This document shows, one piece after another, positions 33,038 through 41,473 of a stretch of 64,000 bases of DNA. The notes under the pieces were generated by a model. It was not told the origin of the DNA. It made no database searches and saw only the letters and a list, made by a program, of their open reading frames with translations. A program made the translations under genes and the position numbers. Numbering within the stretch: the stretch's first letter is position 1; each line of letters begins with the position of its first letter. Source of the stretch: Selenomonadales bacterium 4137-cl. GTDB taxonomy: Bacteria; Bacillota; Negativicutes; Sporomusales; UBA7701. The DNA lies in assembly GCA_032334055.1 (NCBI GenBank), contig JAUOZS010000001.1, positions 2,330,501 through 2,394,500 on the forward strand, written 5' to 3'.

Positions 33038-34081
33038 TTACTGACGACCGACTTTTTTGTTGAACTCTTCGACTATTTTCTTGGCTTCGGGGGGAGCGGT
33101 CTTTAGCCAGTCTTCGCGGATATTCTTGGTGACTTTGGACAGGTCGTTGAGGAATTCTTTGCTGGGTTTGACGGTGGTTATGCCGTTCTTGTTGGAGACG
33201 GCTTCTTTTTCTTTGTCGAGTTTGGCGACTTTGTCCCACATCTCTTTTTCCATGTCTTTGCCGAGTTTGATGAGGGCGTCCTGGGTGGCTTTGTCAAGTT
33301 TGTTGAATTCTTTGAGGTTGACGGTGACGAGGTCGGTGGCCATGGTCACGTTCTGGGGGGAGTAGTATTTGAGGACTTCCCAGAATTTGGCGTCGACGGC
33401 GGTGGGGGTAGAGGTGAGGACGGAGTCGATTACGCCGGTGGCCAGGGAGGAGTAGACTTCGCTGAAGGGCAGCGGGTAGGGCGTGCCGCCGACGGCCTGG
33501 ACGACGAGACCGCCGTTTTTGTCGTAGGTGCGGGTTTTGAGACCTTTCATGTCGTCAACGGATTTTACTTCTTTCTTGGACCAGATGCCGGCAGCCGGCC
33601 AGGGGGATATGTAGAGGATCTTCTGGCCCCATTTCTTTTCGGCTACCTGGTCAAAGTAGGGACGGGCGATGTCGTTGAGGATTTTGCCTTCTTCGAAGTT
33701 CTGGATGAGGAACGGCAGGGTGACGACGTTGAACAGCGGTTCGTCGCCGGCAACGCCGCTGGTCAGCATGTCGGACATGGGCACGAGCCCGTCGCGGACG
33801 ATCTTGAGGAGTTCGGGGCCTTTGTAGCCGAGGGCGCCGCCGGCCTGGACGGTGATGTCGACCTTGCCTTTGGTGGCTTCTTTGGCCTTTTTGGCGAACT
33901 CCTGGAGACCCTGGGTCTGATGGTTGTTCGGCGGCCAGACGGAGTTGGCGACCCATTTTACGGGTCCGGCGGCTTTGGGCTCGGCCTTTTTGTCGCCGCC
34001 ACAGCCGGCCAGCGCCAGGGAAAGGATGACGACGGCGGCCAGGGCCAGGGTGAGGAAACCGGTTTTGCGGAACGAAAGCAT
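33038..34081 (-). CDS. dctP: TRAP transporter substrate-binding lipoprotein DctP (347 aa)
   Basis: Lipobox LALAGC (Cys27), then a DctP fold (VKWVANSVWPPNNHQTQGLQEFAKKAKEATKGKV and MKGLKTRTYDKNGGLVVQAVGGTPYPLPFSEVYSSL). The segment aligned with the conserved carboxylate-binding Arg is KTRTYD. It is the first gene of the second TRAP operon. The 245 bases upstream (34082-34326) hold no gene and probably the promoter. Confidence 0.92.
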   Translation of the reverse strand: MLSFRKTGFLTLALAAVVILSLALAGCGGDKKAEPKAAGPVKWVANSVWPPNNHQTQGLQEFAKKAKEATKGKVDITVQAGGALGYKGPELLKIVRDGLVPMSDMLTSGVAGDEPLFNVVTLPFLIQNFEEGKILNDIARPYFDQVAEKKWGQKILYISPWPAAGIWSKKEVKSVDDMKGLKTRTYDKNGGLVVQAVGGTPYPLPFSEVYSSLATGVIDSVLTSTPTAVDAKFWEVLKYYSPQNVTMATDLVTVNLKEFNKLDKATQDALIKLGKDMEKEMWDKVAKLDKEKEAVSNKNGITTVKPSKEFLNDLSKVTKNIREDWLKTAPPEAKKIVEEFNKKVGRQ

Positions 34082-34326
34082 GTGTTAACCCCCTTCTAAT
34101 ATGGTGGTGCCTGTCGCGCGCCTTTGCCCTGCGGTGGAGGCGGCCCGGGGCGCGTCCATTTTTGCCTCCCGGATACCAGATGCTGGAAATCGAAAACGCA
34201 TTGCTATACACTATTTTAGGCTATCCGCGGCGGTCTGTCCACAGGACTGTAATAAAAAAATCGCCGCACACGCATAAAATACACAGTAGTGCGTCACGGA
34301 CGAACCTGCGCGGCGGGACGCATCCT

Positions 34327-35064
34327 TTACTCCCCTTCCCCGGGCAGGCTTTGCACGGCGCCGTCGCGGCGCCGCCAGTCGATGTAATGGGTGATCGACA
34401 CCCGCGGGGCGCTGCGGCCCGTTATTTCGCCGTCCTCAAGGCTGAATGCGCTGTCGTGCCCCGGCAGGATGCGCCTGGCGAGGCCGGCGATGCGTTCGAG
34501 GCTGGCGAGGGCGTTGTCGCGGGAGTCGAAGCATAGCGCCGGGTCGCGGTGGTGGTATTCGCGGGGGTTTTTGAGGGCGTCGCCGGCGATGAGTGTGCCG
34601 TCGGCTTCGCGGAGGAGGCCGAGGCAGCCGGGGGTGTGGCCGGGCAGTTCCAGCACCCGGAGGCCGGGAGCGAGGGTGTCGCCTTCGCCGACGAAGTTAA
34701 GGCGCCTGCCGGCCAGGTAGCCGAGGTAGGGCTTGGGCACGAAGGTGTCGCCGCGCTCTTCAGGTAGGGATGAGTTGGCGTAGGCCCATTCTTTGCGGCC
34801 GAGAATTAGCGCGGCGTTGGCGAACAGGTCGGCGTTAAGGCAGTGGTCGAAGTGCAGGTGGGTGAGGAAAACCTTTTTGACCGCCAGCGGGTCGATGCCG
34901 CGGGCGGCCATTGCCTGGAGCAGTACGGCCCGGTCGCCGTGGCTGCCGGTGTCGACGATCAGCCAGCCGTCACCGGTTTTGAGGGCGACGACGTTGCACC
35001 AGCCGAAAAAGCCTCGGTCGGCTTTGGCGGGAAACCCCGGCAGGAGTATCTCGATGCCGGTCAT
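34327..35064 (-). CDS. Metallo-beta-lactamase fold hydrolase (245 aa)
   Basis: The zinc motif is HLHFDHCLN (about 68-76), followed by ELPGHTPG (second metal His) and a later GHDS. The layout fits MBL-fold hydrolases such as lactonases or thioester hydrolases. ATG 35064 is set by AGGAGGTG upstream. The window has a second related hydrolase at 57807. Substrate unknown. Confidence 0.85.
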   Translation of the reverse strand: MTGIEILLPGFPAKADRGFFGWCNVVALKTGDGWLIVDTGSHGDRAVLLQAMAARGIDPLAVKKVFLTHLHFDHCLNADLFANAALILGRKEWAYANSSLPEERGDTFVPKPYLGYLAGRRLNFVGEGDTLAPGLRVLELPGHTPGCLGLLREADGTLIAGDALKNPREYHHRDPALCFDSRDNALASLERIAGLARRILPGHDSAFSLEDGEITGRSAPRVSITHYIDWRRRDGAVQSLPGEGE

Positions 35065-35153
35065 GACGCACCTCCTGGTTGTTGCGGTGAAAGTGTTCGC
35101 CTTATTCTTCGCCGAAAGGATAATTTTTCCTGCCGGAATTGCCTGCGGCGGCT

Positions 35154-36014
35154 TTAGTGCCGGGCGTAGCAGTATAGGCAGTTGAAGCCGCAGGTCTGGG
35201 CGTAGCCCCCGATGTCGACGCTTTTGGTGCAGCCGCAGGCGGCACGCTGGCCGCCGTCGCGGGCGCGGGAGGCTTTCTCGCCGGCAAGGGCGGCGAGGAG
35301 GTCGCCGTCGACGCACCGTCCGGGGACGAGCCCGGGGACGGCGGCGAGGAGGGGCGAGGCGCAGGAGCGGAGGGTGAGGCCGTGGGCGGCGGCGATTTCG
35401 GCGAGGCGGGTGAAGAAGAGGGTGAGAAGGTTGTCTTCGAGGGGTACGAAGCCGAGGTCTGCCGCGGCCGCGAGGCGCTTTTTTACGTGGGGGTAGAGGG
35501 CGATGTGGGAGGTGGCGAGGCGGCAGGACCGCATGCCGAGGGCGGCGAGGTCGCGGCAGAGGCGCTCGAAGGCGGCGAGGCGTGCCCGGCCGGGCTTGGC
35601 GGGGTCGGGCCGGAGTTCGCCGCCGGTGGAGATGATGACGGGGTCGAAGCGGATGGTGAACTGCTCGGGGCGGTGGCGGGCGAGGAGGCCTTCGAGGGTC
35701 CTGAGGGTGGCGGCGTAGGGCGGCACGCCCGGCTCGAGGAGAGGCGAGTAGTTGTTGACGGTGTAGTGGAAGTAGAGGTTGTAGTCGGCGAGGCGGCCGG
35801 GGTCGGCGAGGATGTTGGCGAAGTCTTTGCTCCAGAGGACGACGGTGTGGACGCTTTCCGGGCGGAGGTCGACGCGGTAGCTGGCCGCGGGGAAGCGGGG
35901 GTTGACGACGACGGCTTCGCCGGCGCGCAGAGCGTCCTGCAGCCAGCGGTAATGGAAGCGCGGCAGGTCGGTGCGGCGGGAGGCGGATATGACGGTTTTG
36001 AGCTTGGCGGCCAT
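35154..36014 (-). CDS. DUF1848-family protein with C-terminal Cys cluster (286 aa)
   Basis: The N-terminus ISASRRTDLPRFHYRWL is the DUF1848 hallmark, with DPVIIS in the middle. Cysteines cluster at the end: CGCTKSVDIGGY, then CGFNCLYCYARH as the very last residues. The final CxxxCxxC spacing resembles a radical-SAM Fe-S site but lies at the C-terminus. The family is widespread in anaerobes and uncharacterised. It is oriented away from the glcDF cluster. Confidence 0.85.
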   Translation of the reverse strand: MAAKLKTVISASRRTDLPRFHYRWLQDALRAGEAVVVNPRFPAASYRVDLRPESVHTVVLWSKDFANILADPGRLADYNLYFHYTVNNYSPLLEPGVPPYAATLRTLEGLLARHRPEQFTIRFDPVIISTGGELRPDPAKPGRARLAAFERLCRDLAALGMRSCRLATSHIALYPHVKKRLAAAADLGFVPLEDNLLTLFFTRLAEIAAAHGLTLRSCASPLLAAVPGLVPGRCVDGDLLAALAGEKASRARDGGQRAACGCTKSVDIGGYAQTCGFNCLYCYARH

Positions 36015-36196
36015 GCTGTTCCCTCCCTGTGGTGCGGATGGCGCGGCGCGTGCCGGGAGGCGGACGGTGCCGGCGTCGACTGCGCGGGCGCTGATTTGAT
36101 TTTATACTTGCGGGCGGGTGTATGCAAGCCGTTTACTATCCGGGAGAGTTGTGGTACATTGGAAGGGAAATCGTTGTCCGTCCATAAGGAGGAGCT

Positions 36197-36853
36197 ATGG
36201 AAAAAATTCGCATCGTCATCGCCGACGACCACGCGGTGCTGCGCTCCGGGCTGAAGGCGATGCTGAATTATTCGCCCCAGTTCGAGGTTGTCGGCGAGGC
36301 GGCCAACGGCCTGGAGGCGCTGCGCCTGTTGGAGGAGCTGCGCCCGGATGTGCTGATCCTCGATTTGTCGATGCCGGGGATGAGCGGCGCGGAGTGCGTC
36401 AAGGAGATCCGCTACCGCGGCCTGCCCTGCCGGGTGCTGGTGCTGACGATGTACGACGACGAGGCGTATGTCAAGGAGGTTATGCGCGCCGGCGCGGACG
36501 GCTATATGCTGAAGAAGTCGGCCGATACCGAGCTGATGGAAGGGATCGTGAAGGTTCACGCCGGGAAGAAGTATTTGAACGAGTCGCTGTCGGAGAAGCT
36601 GCTGGACAGCTTGCTGCGCGCGCCTGCGGAGGGGCCGGACCGCCGCGACCCGTATGTGCTGCTGTCGGCCCGCGAGCGCGAGGTGCTGCGCTTCCTGGCC
36701 CAGGGATACACGAACAGCGAGATCGGCGCGGCGCTGTCGCTAAGCACCAAGACGATCGATACTTACCGCTCGCGGATTATGCATAAGTTGAACGTGCACC
36801 GGAAGTCGGAGCTGGTTAATTACGCGGTCCAGTATAAGCTGATAAATATGTGA
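36197..36853 (+). CDS. NarL/FixJ-type response regulator (218 aa)
   Basis: REC domain at about 4-120 (ADDHAVLRSGLKAMLN, phospho-Asp in LILDLSMPGMSG, Lys in LKKSAD) and a LuxR helix-turn-helix at about 150-212 (LSAREREVLRFLAQGYTNSEIGAALSLSTKTIDTYRSRIMHKL). An AAGGAGG site precedes ATG 36197. Its likely partner is the HisKA_3 kinase at 40039, since glcD-glcF lie between them. It probably activates glcDF. Confidence 0.9.
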   Translation: MEKIRIVIADDHAVLRSGLKAMLNYSPQFEVVGEAANGLEALRLLEELRPDVLILDLSMPGMSGAECVKEIRYRGLPCRVLVLTMYDDEAYVKEVMRAGADGYMLKKSADTELMEGIVKVHAGKKYLNESLSEKLLDSLLRAPAEGPDRRDPYVLLSAREREVLRFLAQGYTNSEIGAALSLSTKTIDTYRSRIMHKLNVHRKSELVNYAVQYKLINM

Positions 36854-36868
36854 TTAGTTTCTCAAGGT

Positions 36869-36954
36869 GTAGGGTTTTCTCTTATGACGGCCTGCAGGTT
36901 ATCCCTACGGAATTTTACTGGATATGCCTGATTTACTTCTGGTCTGACAACCAG
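36869..36954 (+). promoter_or_regulatory. Regulatory region of glcDF with inverted repeats
   Basis: GTAGGG (36869-36874) is mirrored by CCCTAC (36903-36908), and CTGGT (36939-36943) by ACCAG (36950-36954). The second is similar to FadR/GntR-type operators. Either could be a binding site for the adjacent LuxR-type regulator. Weak evidence. Confidence 0.35.
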
Positions 36955-37015
36955 GACAATTAATATGAAAAGGTGTCTTATTTTTCATAAATTTGCGTAA
37001 AGGAGCAGGGAGAAT

Positions 37016-38401
37016 ATGCAGAGTGGGTTGATCGATTCTTTAAAGGGGATCGTCGGGGCGGAGCATGTCCTGACAAGCCAGGAAGATCTGTTGTGCTATT
37101 CGTATGACGCCACGCCGGGGTTCTCGCATATGCCGGAGGCGGTGGTCATGCCGGGAACGGCCGACGAGGTGGCTAAGGTGCTGGCCGCGGCCAACGAAGC
37201 CAAAATCCCGGTCTATCCCCGCGGCTCCGGAACGAATCTTAGCGCGGGAACCGTCCCCCTGAAGGGCGGGATCGTGCTGCTGATGACCCGTATGAACAAG
37301 ATCGTGGAGATCGATACCGCCAACCTGATCGCGGTGGCCGAGCCCGGCGTGGTGGTGGGCGACCTGAACAAGGCGGTGGAGGAGTTCGGCCTTATTTATC
37401 CTCCCGATCCCGGCACGGTGGCGACGGCGACGCTGGGCGGCACGGTGTCGGAGAACGCCGGCGGCCTGCGCGGCCTGAAGTACGGAGTTTCGAAGCATTA
37501 TGTGATGGGCCTGGAGGTGGTGCTGGCCGACGGACGGATCCTGAACACCGGCGGCAAGACGGTGAAGGATGTGGCCGGCTACGACCTGACGAAGCTGTTC
37601 ACCGGCTCGGAGGGGACGCTGGGGGTCATTACGAAGATAACGGTCAAGCTGATGCCGGCGCCCGAGGCGCGCAGGAGCATGCTGGCGACGTTCGCCAAGC
37701 TGGACGACGCCGGGCAGGCGATCGCGGCCATCATTGCGGCGAAGATCATCCCGGCGACGCTGGAGATTATGGATAACGCCACCGTCCGGACGGTGGAGGA
37801 TTACGCGAAGGTCGGCCTGCCGACGGATGTGGAGGCTGTGCTGCTGATCGAGGTGGACGGGATCGCCGAGGTGGTGGAAAAGGACAGCGCCAAGGTGGTC
37901 GAGGTGCTGAAGGCCAATAACGCCGCCGAGATCCGCGTGGCCCAGGACGCGGCCGAGCGCGACAAGATCTGGGCAGCCCGCCGCGCGGCGCTGCCGGCGC
38001 TGGCGAAGCTGCGGCCGACGACGTTCGTGGAGGACGCGACGGTGCCCCGCAGCAAGGTGCCCGATATGATCCGCGCGGTTAACGAGATCGCGGCCCGCCA
38101 CGCGGTGACGATCGGCACGTTCGGCCATGCCGGCGACGGCAACCTCCATCCGACGATTGTGTGCGATATCCGCGACGACGCCGAGATGGACCGGGTGTAT
38201 AAGGCGATGGACGAGATTTTTGCGGTTTCCCTTCAGTTGGGCGGCACGCTTTCCGGCGAGCACGGCATCGGCGTGGGCAAGCTGCGATATATGGAAAGCC
38301 AGTTCGGCCCTGCCGGGATGGCGGCGATGCGGGCGATCAAGAAGGCTCTCGACCCCAACTGTATCCTGAATCCGGGAAAACTTGTCGGGGAGTGTTTGTA
38401 A
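37016..38401 (+). CDS. glcD: FAD-linked glycolate/lactate oxidase subunit GlcD (461 aa)
   Basis: FAD-binding domain type 4 at about 40-180 (VYPRGSGTNLSAGTVPLKGGIVL and PPDPGTVATATLGGTVSENAGG) and a C-terminal FAD-oxidase domain ending in SGEHGIGVGKLRYM. It oxidises a 2-hydroxy acid (glycolate, lactate or similar) and passes electrons to the Fe-S subunit encoded one base downstream. It is cytosolic or peripheral to the membrane. The substrate is uncertain within this family. Confidence 0.9.
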   Translation: MQSGLIDSLKGIVGAEHVLTSQEDLLCYSYDATPGFSHMPEAVVMPGTADEVAKVLAAANEAKIPVYPRGSGTNLSAGTVPLKGGIVLLMTRMNKIVEIDTANLIAVAEPGVVVGDLNKAVEEFGLIYPPDPGTVATATLGGTVSENAGGLRGLKYGVSKHYVMGLEVVLADGRILNTGGKTVKDVAGYDLTKLFTGSEGTLGVITKITVKLMPAPEARRSMLATFAKLDDAGQAIAAIIAAKIIPATLEIMDNATVRTVEDYAKVGLPTDVEAVLLIEVDGIAEVVEKDSAKVVEVLKANNAAEIRVAQDAAERDKIWAARRAALPALAKLRPTTFVEDATVPRSKVPDMIRAVNEIAARHAVTIGTFGHAGDGNLHPTIVCDIRDDAEMDRVYKAMDEIFAVSLQLGGTLSGEHGIGVGKLRYMESQFGPAGMAAMRAIKKALDPNCILNPGKLVGECL

Positions 38402-38402
38402 T

Positions 38403-39731
38403 ATGAGCGACGACAATAAAAAGCTGCTGGCCGAGCTTGAGGACGCGCTCGCCAATTGCATGAAGTGCGGCAACTGTATGGAGGTCTGCCCGATCTATAA
38501 GGAGTTCAAGACCGAGTCGACGGTGGCCCGCGGCAAGATCGCGCTGATGGAGGCGGTGCTGAGCGGCCAGAGCGAAATCACCGCCGGCTTCGACCAGCGG
38601 ATGGCGATGTGCGTGAGCTGCAAGGCGTGCACCGCGAAGTGCCCGTGCGGTGTGAAGGCCGACGAGTTGATCATCAAGGGCCGGGAGGCGATCGTAAAGA
38701 CGCGCGGCCTGCACCCGATCAAGAAGGCGGCGTTCGCGCTGCTGAAGGCCCGGCCGCTGTTCGATTTCGGCCTGCGGATGGCCGGCGTATTCGGACCGCT
38801 GGCGTTCAAGAAGCTGCCCGGCCGCCTGGCGACGGTGGCCCGTTTCCCGATGCCGGGGCTGGACCGCAAGCGGATCATGGCGCCGATAGCCTCCACCCCG
38901 CTCCGCAGCCAGGTCCCCGAGGTGGTGAAGGTCGATAATCCGAAGCTGCGGGTGGCGTTCTTCACCGGCTGCACGATCAATTATATATATACCGATGTGG
39001 GCCAGGCGGTGCTGAACGTCCTGAAGGAGAACGACGTGGAGGTGACGCTGCCGGCGCTGCAGCACTGCTGTGCGGTGCCGGTGCATATCTCGGGCGACAT
39101 CGAGCTGGCGAAGGTGTTCGCCAAGCACAATATCGAGACGTTCGAGCGCTACAACCCGGATTATATCGTGGCCGCGTGCGGCTCGTGCACAATGGCGTGG
39201 AAGAAGGATTACCCCGAGATGTTCGCCGACGACCCGGAGATGAAGGCGCGGGCGGAGAAGCTGGCGGCCAGGACGTACGAGATCAGCCAGTTCCTGGTGG
39301 ATGTGGTGAAGTTCCGCCGCGACAACCTCGGCGAGGTGAAGGCGAAGGTTACGATGCACGACCCGTGCCATATGGCGCGCGGCATCGCGGTGACGGCCCA
39401 ACCGCGCGAGGTGCTGAAGGCCATCCCGGGGCTGGAGTTCGTGGAGATGAAGGAGCCGGCCCGCTGCTGCGGGGCCGGGGGGTCGTTCAGCCTGGCGCAC
39501 TATGACGTGGCCCGGACGATCAATGACCGCAAGCTGGCCGATATCGCGTCGACGGGCGCGGATACGGTGGCGACCGGCTGCGGCATGTGCCGGATGCATA
39601 TCACCGACGGCCTGGTGCAGAGCGGCCGCAACGAGCAGGTCTTCCACACGGTGCAGCTCCTGGACCGCGCGTACAAAGCGGGCAAGAAGGACGAGCCGAA
39701 GAAGGCGAAGGACGAGTTCCACTTCCATTAA
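38403..39731 (+). CDS. glcF: Glycolate/lactate oxidase Fe-S subunit GlcF (442 aa)
   Basis: Two 4Fe-4S motifs are at the N-terminus (CMKCGNCMEVCPIYKEF and CVSCKACTAKCPCGV), followed by two CCG domains: HCCAVPVHISGD in the first and RCCGAGGSF in the second, with DPCHMARG between. The first CCG motif is changed to CCA. It takes electrons from GlcD to a membrane acceptor. It forms a tight pair with glcD and ends at a strong terminator. Confidence 0.9.
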   Translation: MSDDNKKLLAELEDALANCMKCGNCMEVCPIYKEFKTESTVARGKIALMEAVLSGQSEITAGFDQRMAMCVSCKACTAKCPCGVKADELIIKGREAIVKTRGLHPIKKAAFALLKARPLFDFGLRMAGVFGPLAFKKLPGRLATVARFPMPGLDRKRIMAPIASTPLRSQVPEVVKVDNPKLRVAFFTGCTINYIYTDVGQAVLNVLKENDVEVTLPALQHCCAVPVHISGDIELAKVFAKHNIETFERYNPDYIVAACGSCTMAWKKDYPEMFADDPEMKARAEKLAARTYEISQFLVDVVKFRRDNLGEVKAKVTMHDPCHMARGIAVTAQPREVLKAIPGLEFVEMKEPARCCGAGGSFSLAHYDVARTINDRKLADIASTGADTVATGCGMCRMHITDGLVQSGRNEQVFHTVQLLDRAYKAGKKDEPKKAKDEFHFH

Positions 39732-39739
39732 GATGCCGC

Positions 39740-39770
39740 AAGCCCCCGGACCGAGGTCCGGGGGCTTTTT
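39740..39770 (+). terminator. Terminator of glcDF
   Basis: AAGCCCCCGGACC/GGTCCGGGGGCTT at 39740-39752 and 39755-39767 followed by T. Confidence 0.88.
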
Positions 39771-39839
39771 GTATGAAATTTGCACTGGGTCAACGCAGCG
39801 GCGTATTGACTTAGGCCGTTCAGATGCCCTCAGATGCAA

Positions 39840-40000
39840 GGCGCACCGGAGGATGACGCCACCGTTTCCTCCGCGACAATGTTTATATAGGTGGTTTGCG
39901 CAGGATTGGTTTAACAGTATCGCGCGTACACGTAAGTACGCTGAGGATGTCAGCCGAGGAGCAAGTGCGCCCCTCTTAGCGCTTCAGCGGTTAGAGGGGC
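39840..40000. other. Structured intergenic region of unknown function
   Basis: Between glcF and the kinase (39771-40038) no gene is visible, but three hairpins are: CGGAGGA with TCCTCCG near 39847-39873, GCGTAC/GTACGC at 39924-39941, and GCCCCTCT/AGAGGGGC at 39969-40000 with an inner AGCG pairing. The last can terminate the kinase gene on the minus strand. The stretch between has non-coding character and may be an RNA or an intergenic repeat element. Confidence 0.45.
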
Positions 40001-40038
40001 GGCCTGCCCCTTGCGGGTACGCCGCAGATGGGGGCATA

Positions 40039-41127
40039 TCAACGGCCGTGGTTCTTTTCTTTGAGGGGGACTTCGGCGGTAATGGCCGTCCCCGCCCCGG
40101 GGGCGGTCTGGATGGCGAAGGCGCCGTCGAGGAGGGCTACCCGCTCGCGCATGCCGTGAATGCCCAGGCAGGCGCCGGCGGCCGCCGTCTGCAGGGAGGC
40201 GATTTCGAAGCCTACGCCGTCGTCGGCGACGGTGAGGCGGAGCCGGCCGCGGCTTTTTTTGAGGGCGACGCGCACCTGGCCGGCCCGGGCGTGTTTGACG
40301 ATGTTGGTGAGCGCTTCCTGGAGGATGCGGTAGAGGGCGATTTCGACCTCGGGCCTAAAGCGCTCCCGCGAGAGGCCGGCGAAGTCGATATCGACGGGCA
40401 GGCTATACTGGTTGGCATAGCTTTCGATGTATTTGTGGGCCGCGGCTACGAGGCCGAGGTCGTCCAGAAGGACGGGCCGGAGCTCGACGGCGAGGCGGTG
40501 GACGTCTTCAAGGGTTTTGGCGGCGAGGTCGCGCATGGCGAGGACCCGCGCCCGCTCCTCCCCCCCTCCCATCTGCTCGGAGAGGACGCGCAGGCCGACG
40601 ATGATGGAGGTAAGGGCCTGGCTGGTTTCGTCGTGGAGTTCGCGGGAGATCTTGCGGCGTTCTTCTTCCTGGACGGCGATGATTTTGTTGAGGAAGATGG
40701 TCTGCAGTTCTTCTTTTTCCTGGAGGGCGCGAACGAGTTTTTCCTGGCGGGCGCTCGACTCGAGGGCGGCCTGGACGAAGCGGGCCGCCAGGCGCGCATA
40801 GGGGGCGGCGGCTTCGGGCTCGCCGGTGACGCCGATAACGCCGGCGCAGCGGCCCTCGAAGATGATGGGGACGTTGAAGCCTTTGCGGACGCCTTTGTAG
40901 CGGGCGACGTCGTCCTCGGTGACGGAGAATTCGTGTATGTGGCCGGAGGCGAGCATGTTCGCCGCGCATTCGTGGACCTGGGAGATTCTTTCCTTGCTGA
41001 AGGAGGCGATTATTACCCCTTTGTGGTCGCAGATGTTGACGTTTTTGTTGAGTTCGGCGGCGACGATGTCGACGAGTGTTTGGGAGAAATGGGGGTCGAG
41101 GCTGCGGTACAGTTCTTTCGCGGGTAT
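40039..41127 (-). CDS. Diacid_rec-HisKA_3 sensor kinase with apparent ATA start (362 aa)
   Basis: Residues 10-135 are a sugar-diacid recognition domain as in CdaR (LVDIVAAELNKNVNICDHKG, GFNVPIIFEGRCAGVIGVTG). HisKA_3 lies at about 155-225 with the phospho-His in ISRELHDETSQAL, and HATPase follows (EALTNIVKHA, DDGVGFE, GIHGMRERV). The conserved N-terminus is open back to ATA 41127, eight bases after AGGAGG; the first in-frame ATG (40956) would cut the sensor domain. It likely senses glycolate, glycerate or a diacid and drives the regulator at 36197. Confidence 0.8.
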   Translation of the reverse strand: MPAKELYRSLDPHFSQTLVDIVAAELNKNVNICDHKGVIIASFSKERISQVHECAANMLASGHIHEFSVTEDDVARYKGVRKGFNVPIIFEGRCAGVIGVTGEPEAAAPYARLAARFVQAALESSARQEKLVRALQEKEELQTIFLNKIIAVQEEERRKISRELHDETSQALTSIIVGLRVLSEQMGGGEERARVLAMRDLAAKTLEDVHRLAVELRPVLLDDLGLVAAAHKYIESYANQYSLPVDIDFAGLSRERFRPEVEIALYRILQEALTNIVKHARAGQVRVALKKSRGRLRLTVADDGVGFEIASLQTAAAGACLGIHGMRERVALLDGAFAIQTAPGAGTAITAEVPLKEKNHGR

Positions 41128-41170
41128 GGTTCTCCCCTCCTGTCTGGTCCTTTATCGCGGCGAAAAGGCG

Positions 41171-41195
41171 AAGACCTTACGGTATGTAAGGTCTT
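41171..41195 (-). terminator. Terminator of the 43-aa gene
   Basis: AAGACCTTAC/GTAAGGTCTT at 41171-41180 and 41186-41195, downstream of the minus-strand small gene and upstream of the kinase. Confidence 0.7.
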
Positions 41196-41249
41196 CTACT
41201 TATTTCTAATCATATTACAACCGTTCGCGACCGTCAACCCGGCCGGCGG

Positions 41250-41381
41250 TCAGGGTCCGCCCGACAGGCGCATGAGGGTTTCGTCGATGTCGGGGTCGAC
41301 GCCGCCGAGGGTATCGTTCACGCCGCCGACGTGCCTGATTGCGTCCTTGTCGATGTGCCTGTGCCGCTGTTCTTCCGCCAT
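41250..41381 (-). CDS. Hypothetical small protein (43 aa)
   Basis: ATG 41381 follows a near-perfect AAAGGAGGTG site. The protein is hydrophilic, with a His/Arg/Asp-rich N-terminus and a C-terminal DPDIDETLMRLSGGP. It is divergent from the YdjM-like gene and has its own terminator. I do not recognise it; the strong ribosome site argues that it is expressed. Confidence 0.6.
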   Translation of the reverse strand: MAEEQRHRHIDKDAIRHVGGVNDTLGGVDPDIDETLMRLSGGP

Positions 41382-41473
41382 TGCTCTCACCTCCTTTCCA
41401 GCAATCTGCCATAGACCCGGGGGGAGAGGCGTGTTATAATTCTTAGCTGTGATACTAGGAGGAGGTGCCGCAA

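Noticed and set aside
39502..41439. Plus-strand frame running from glcF through the kinase
   Set aside because: It joins the antisense of the kinase to intergenic sequence; no start signal and no family pattern.
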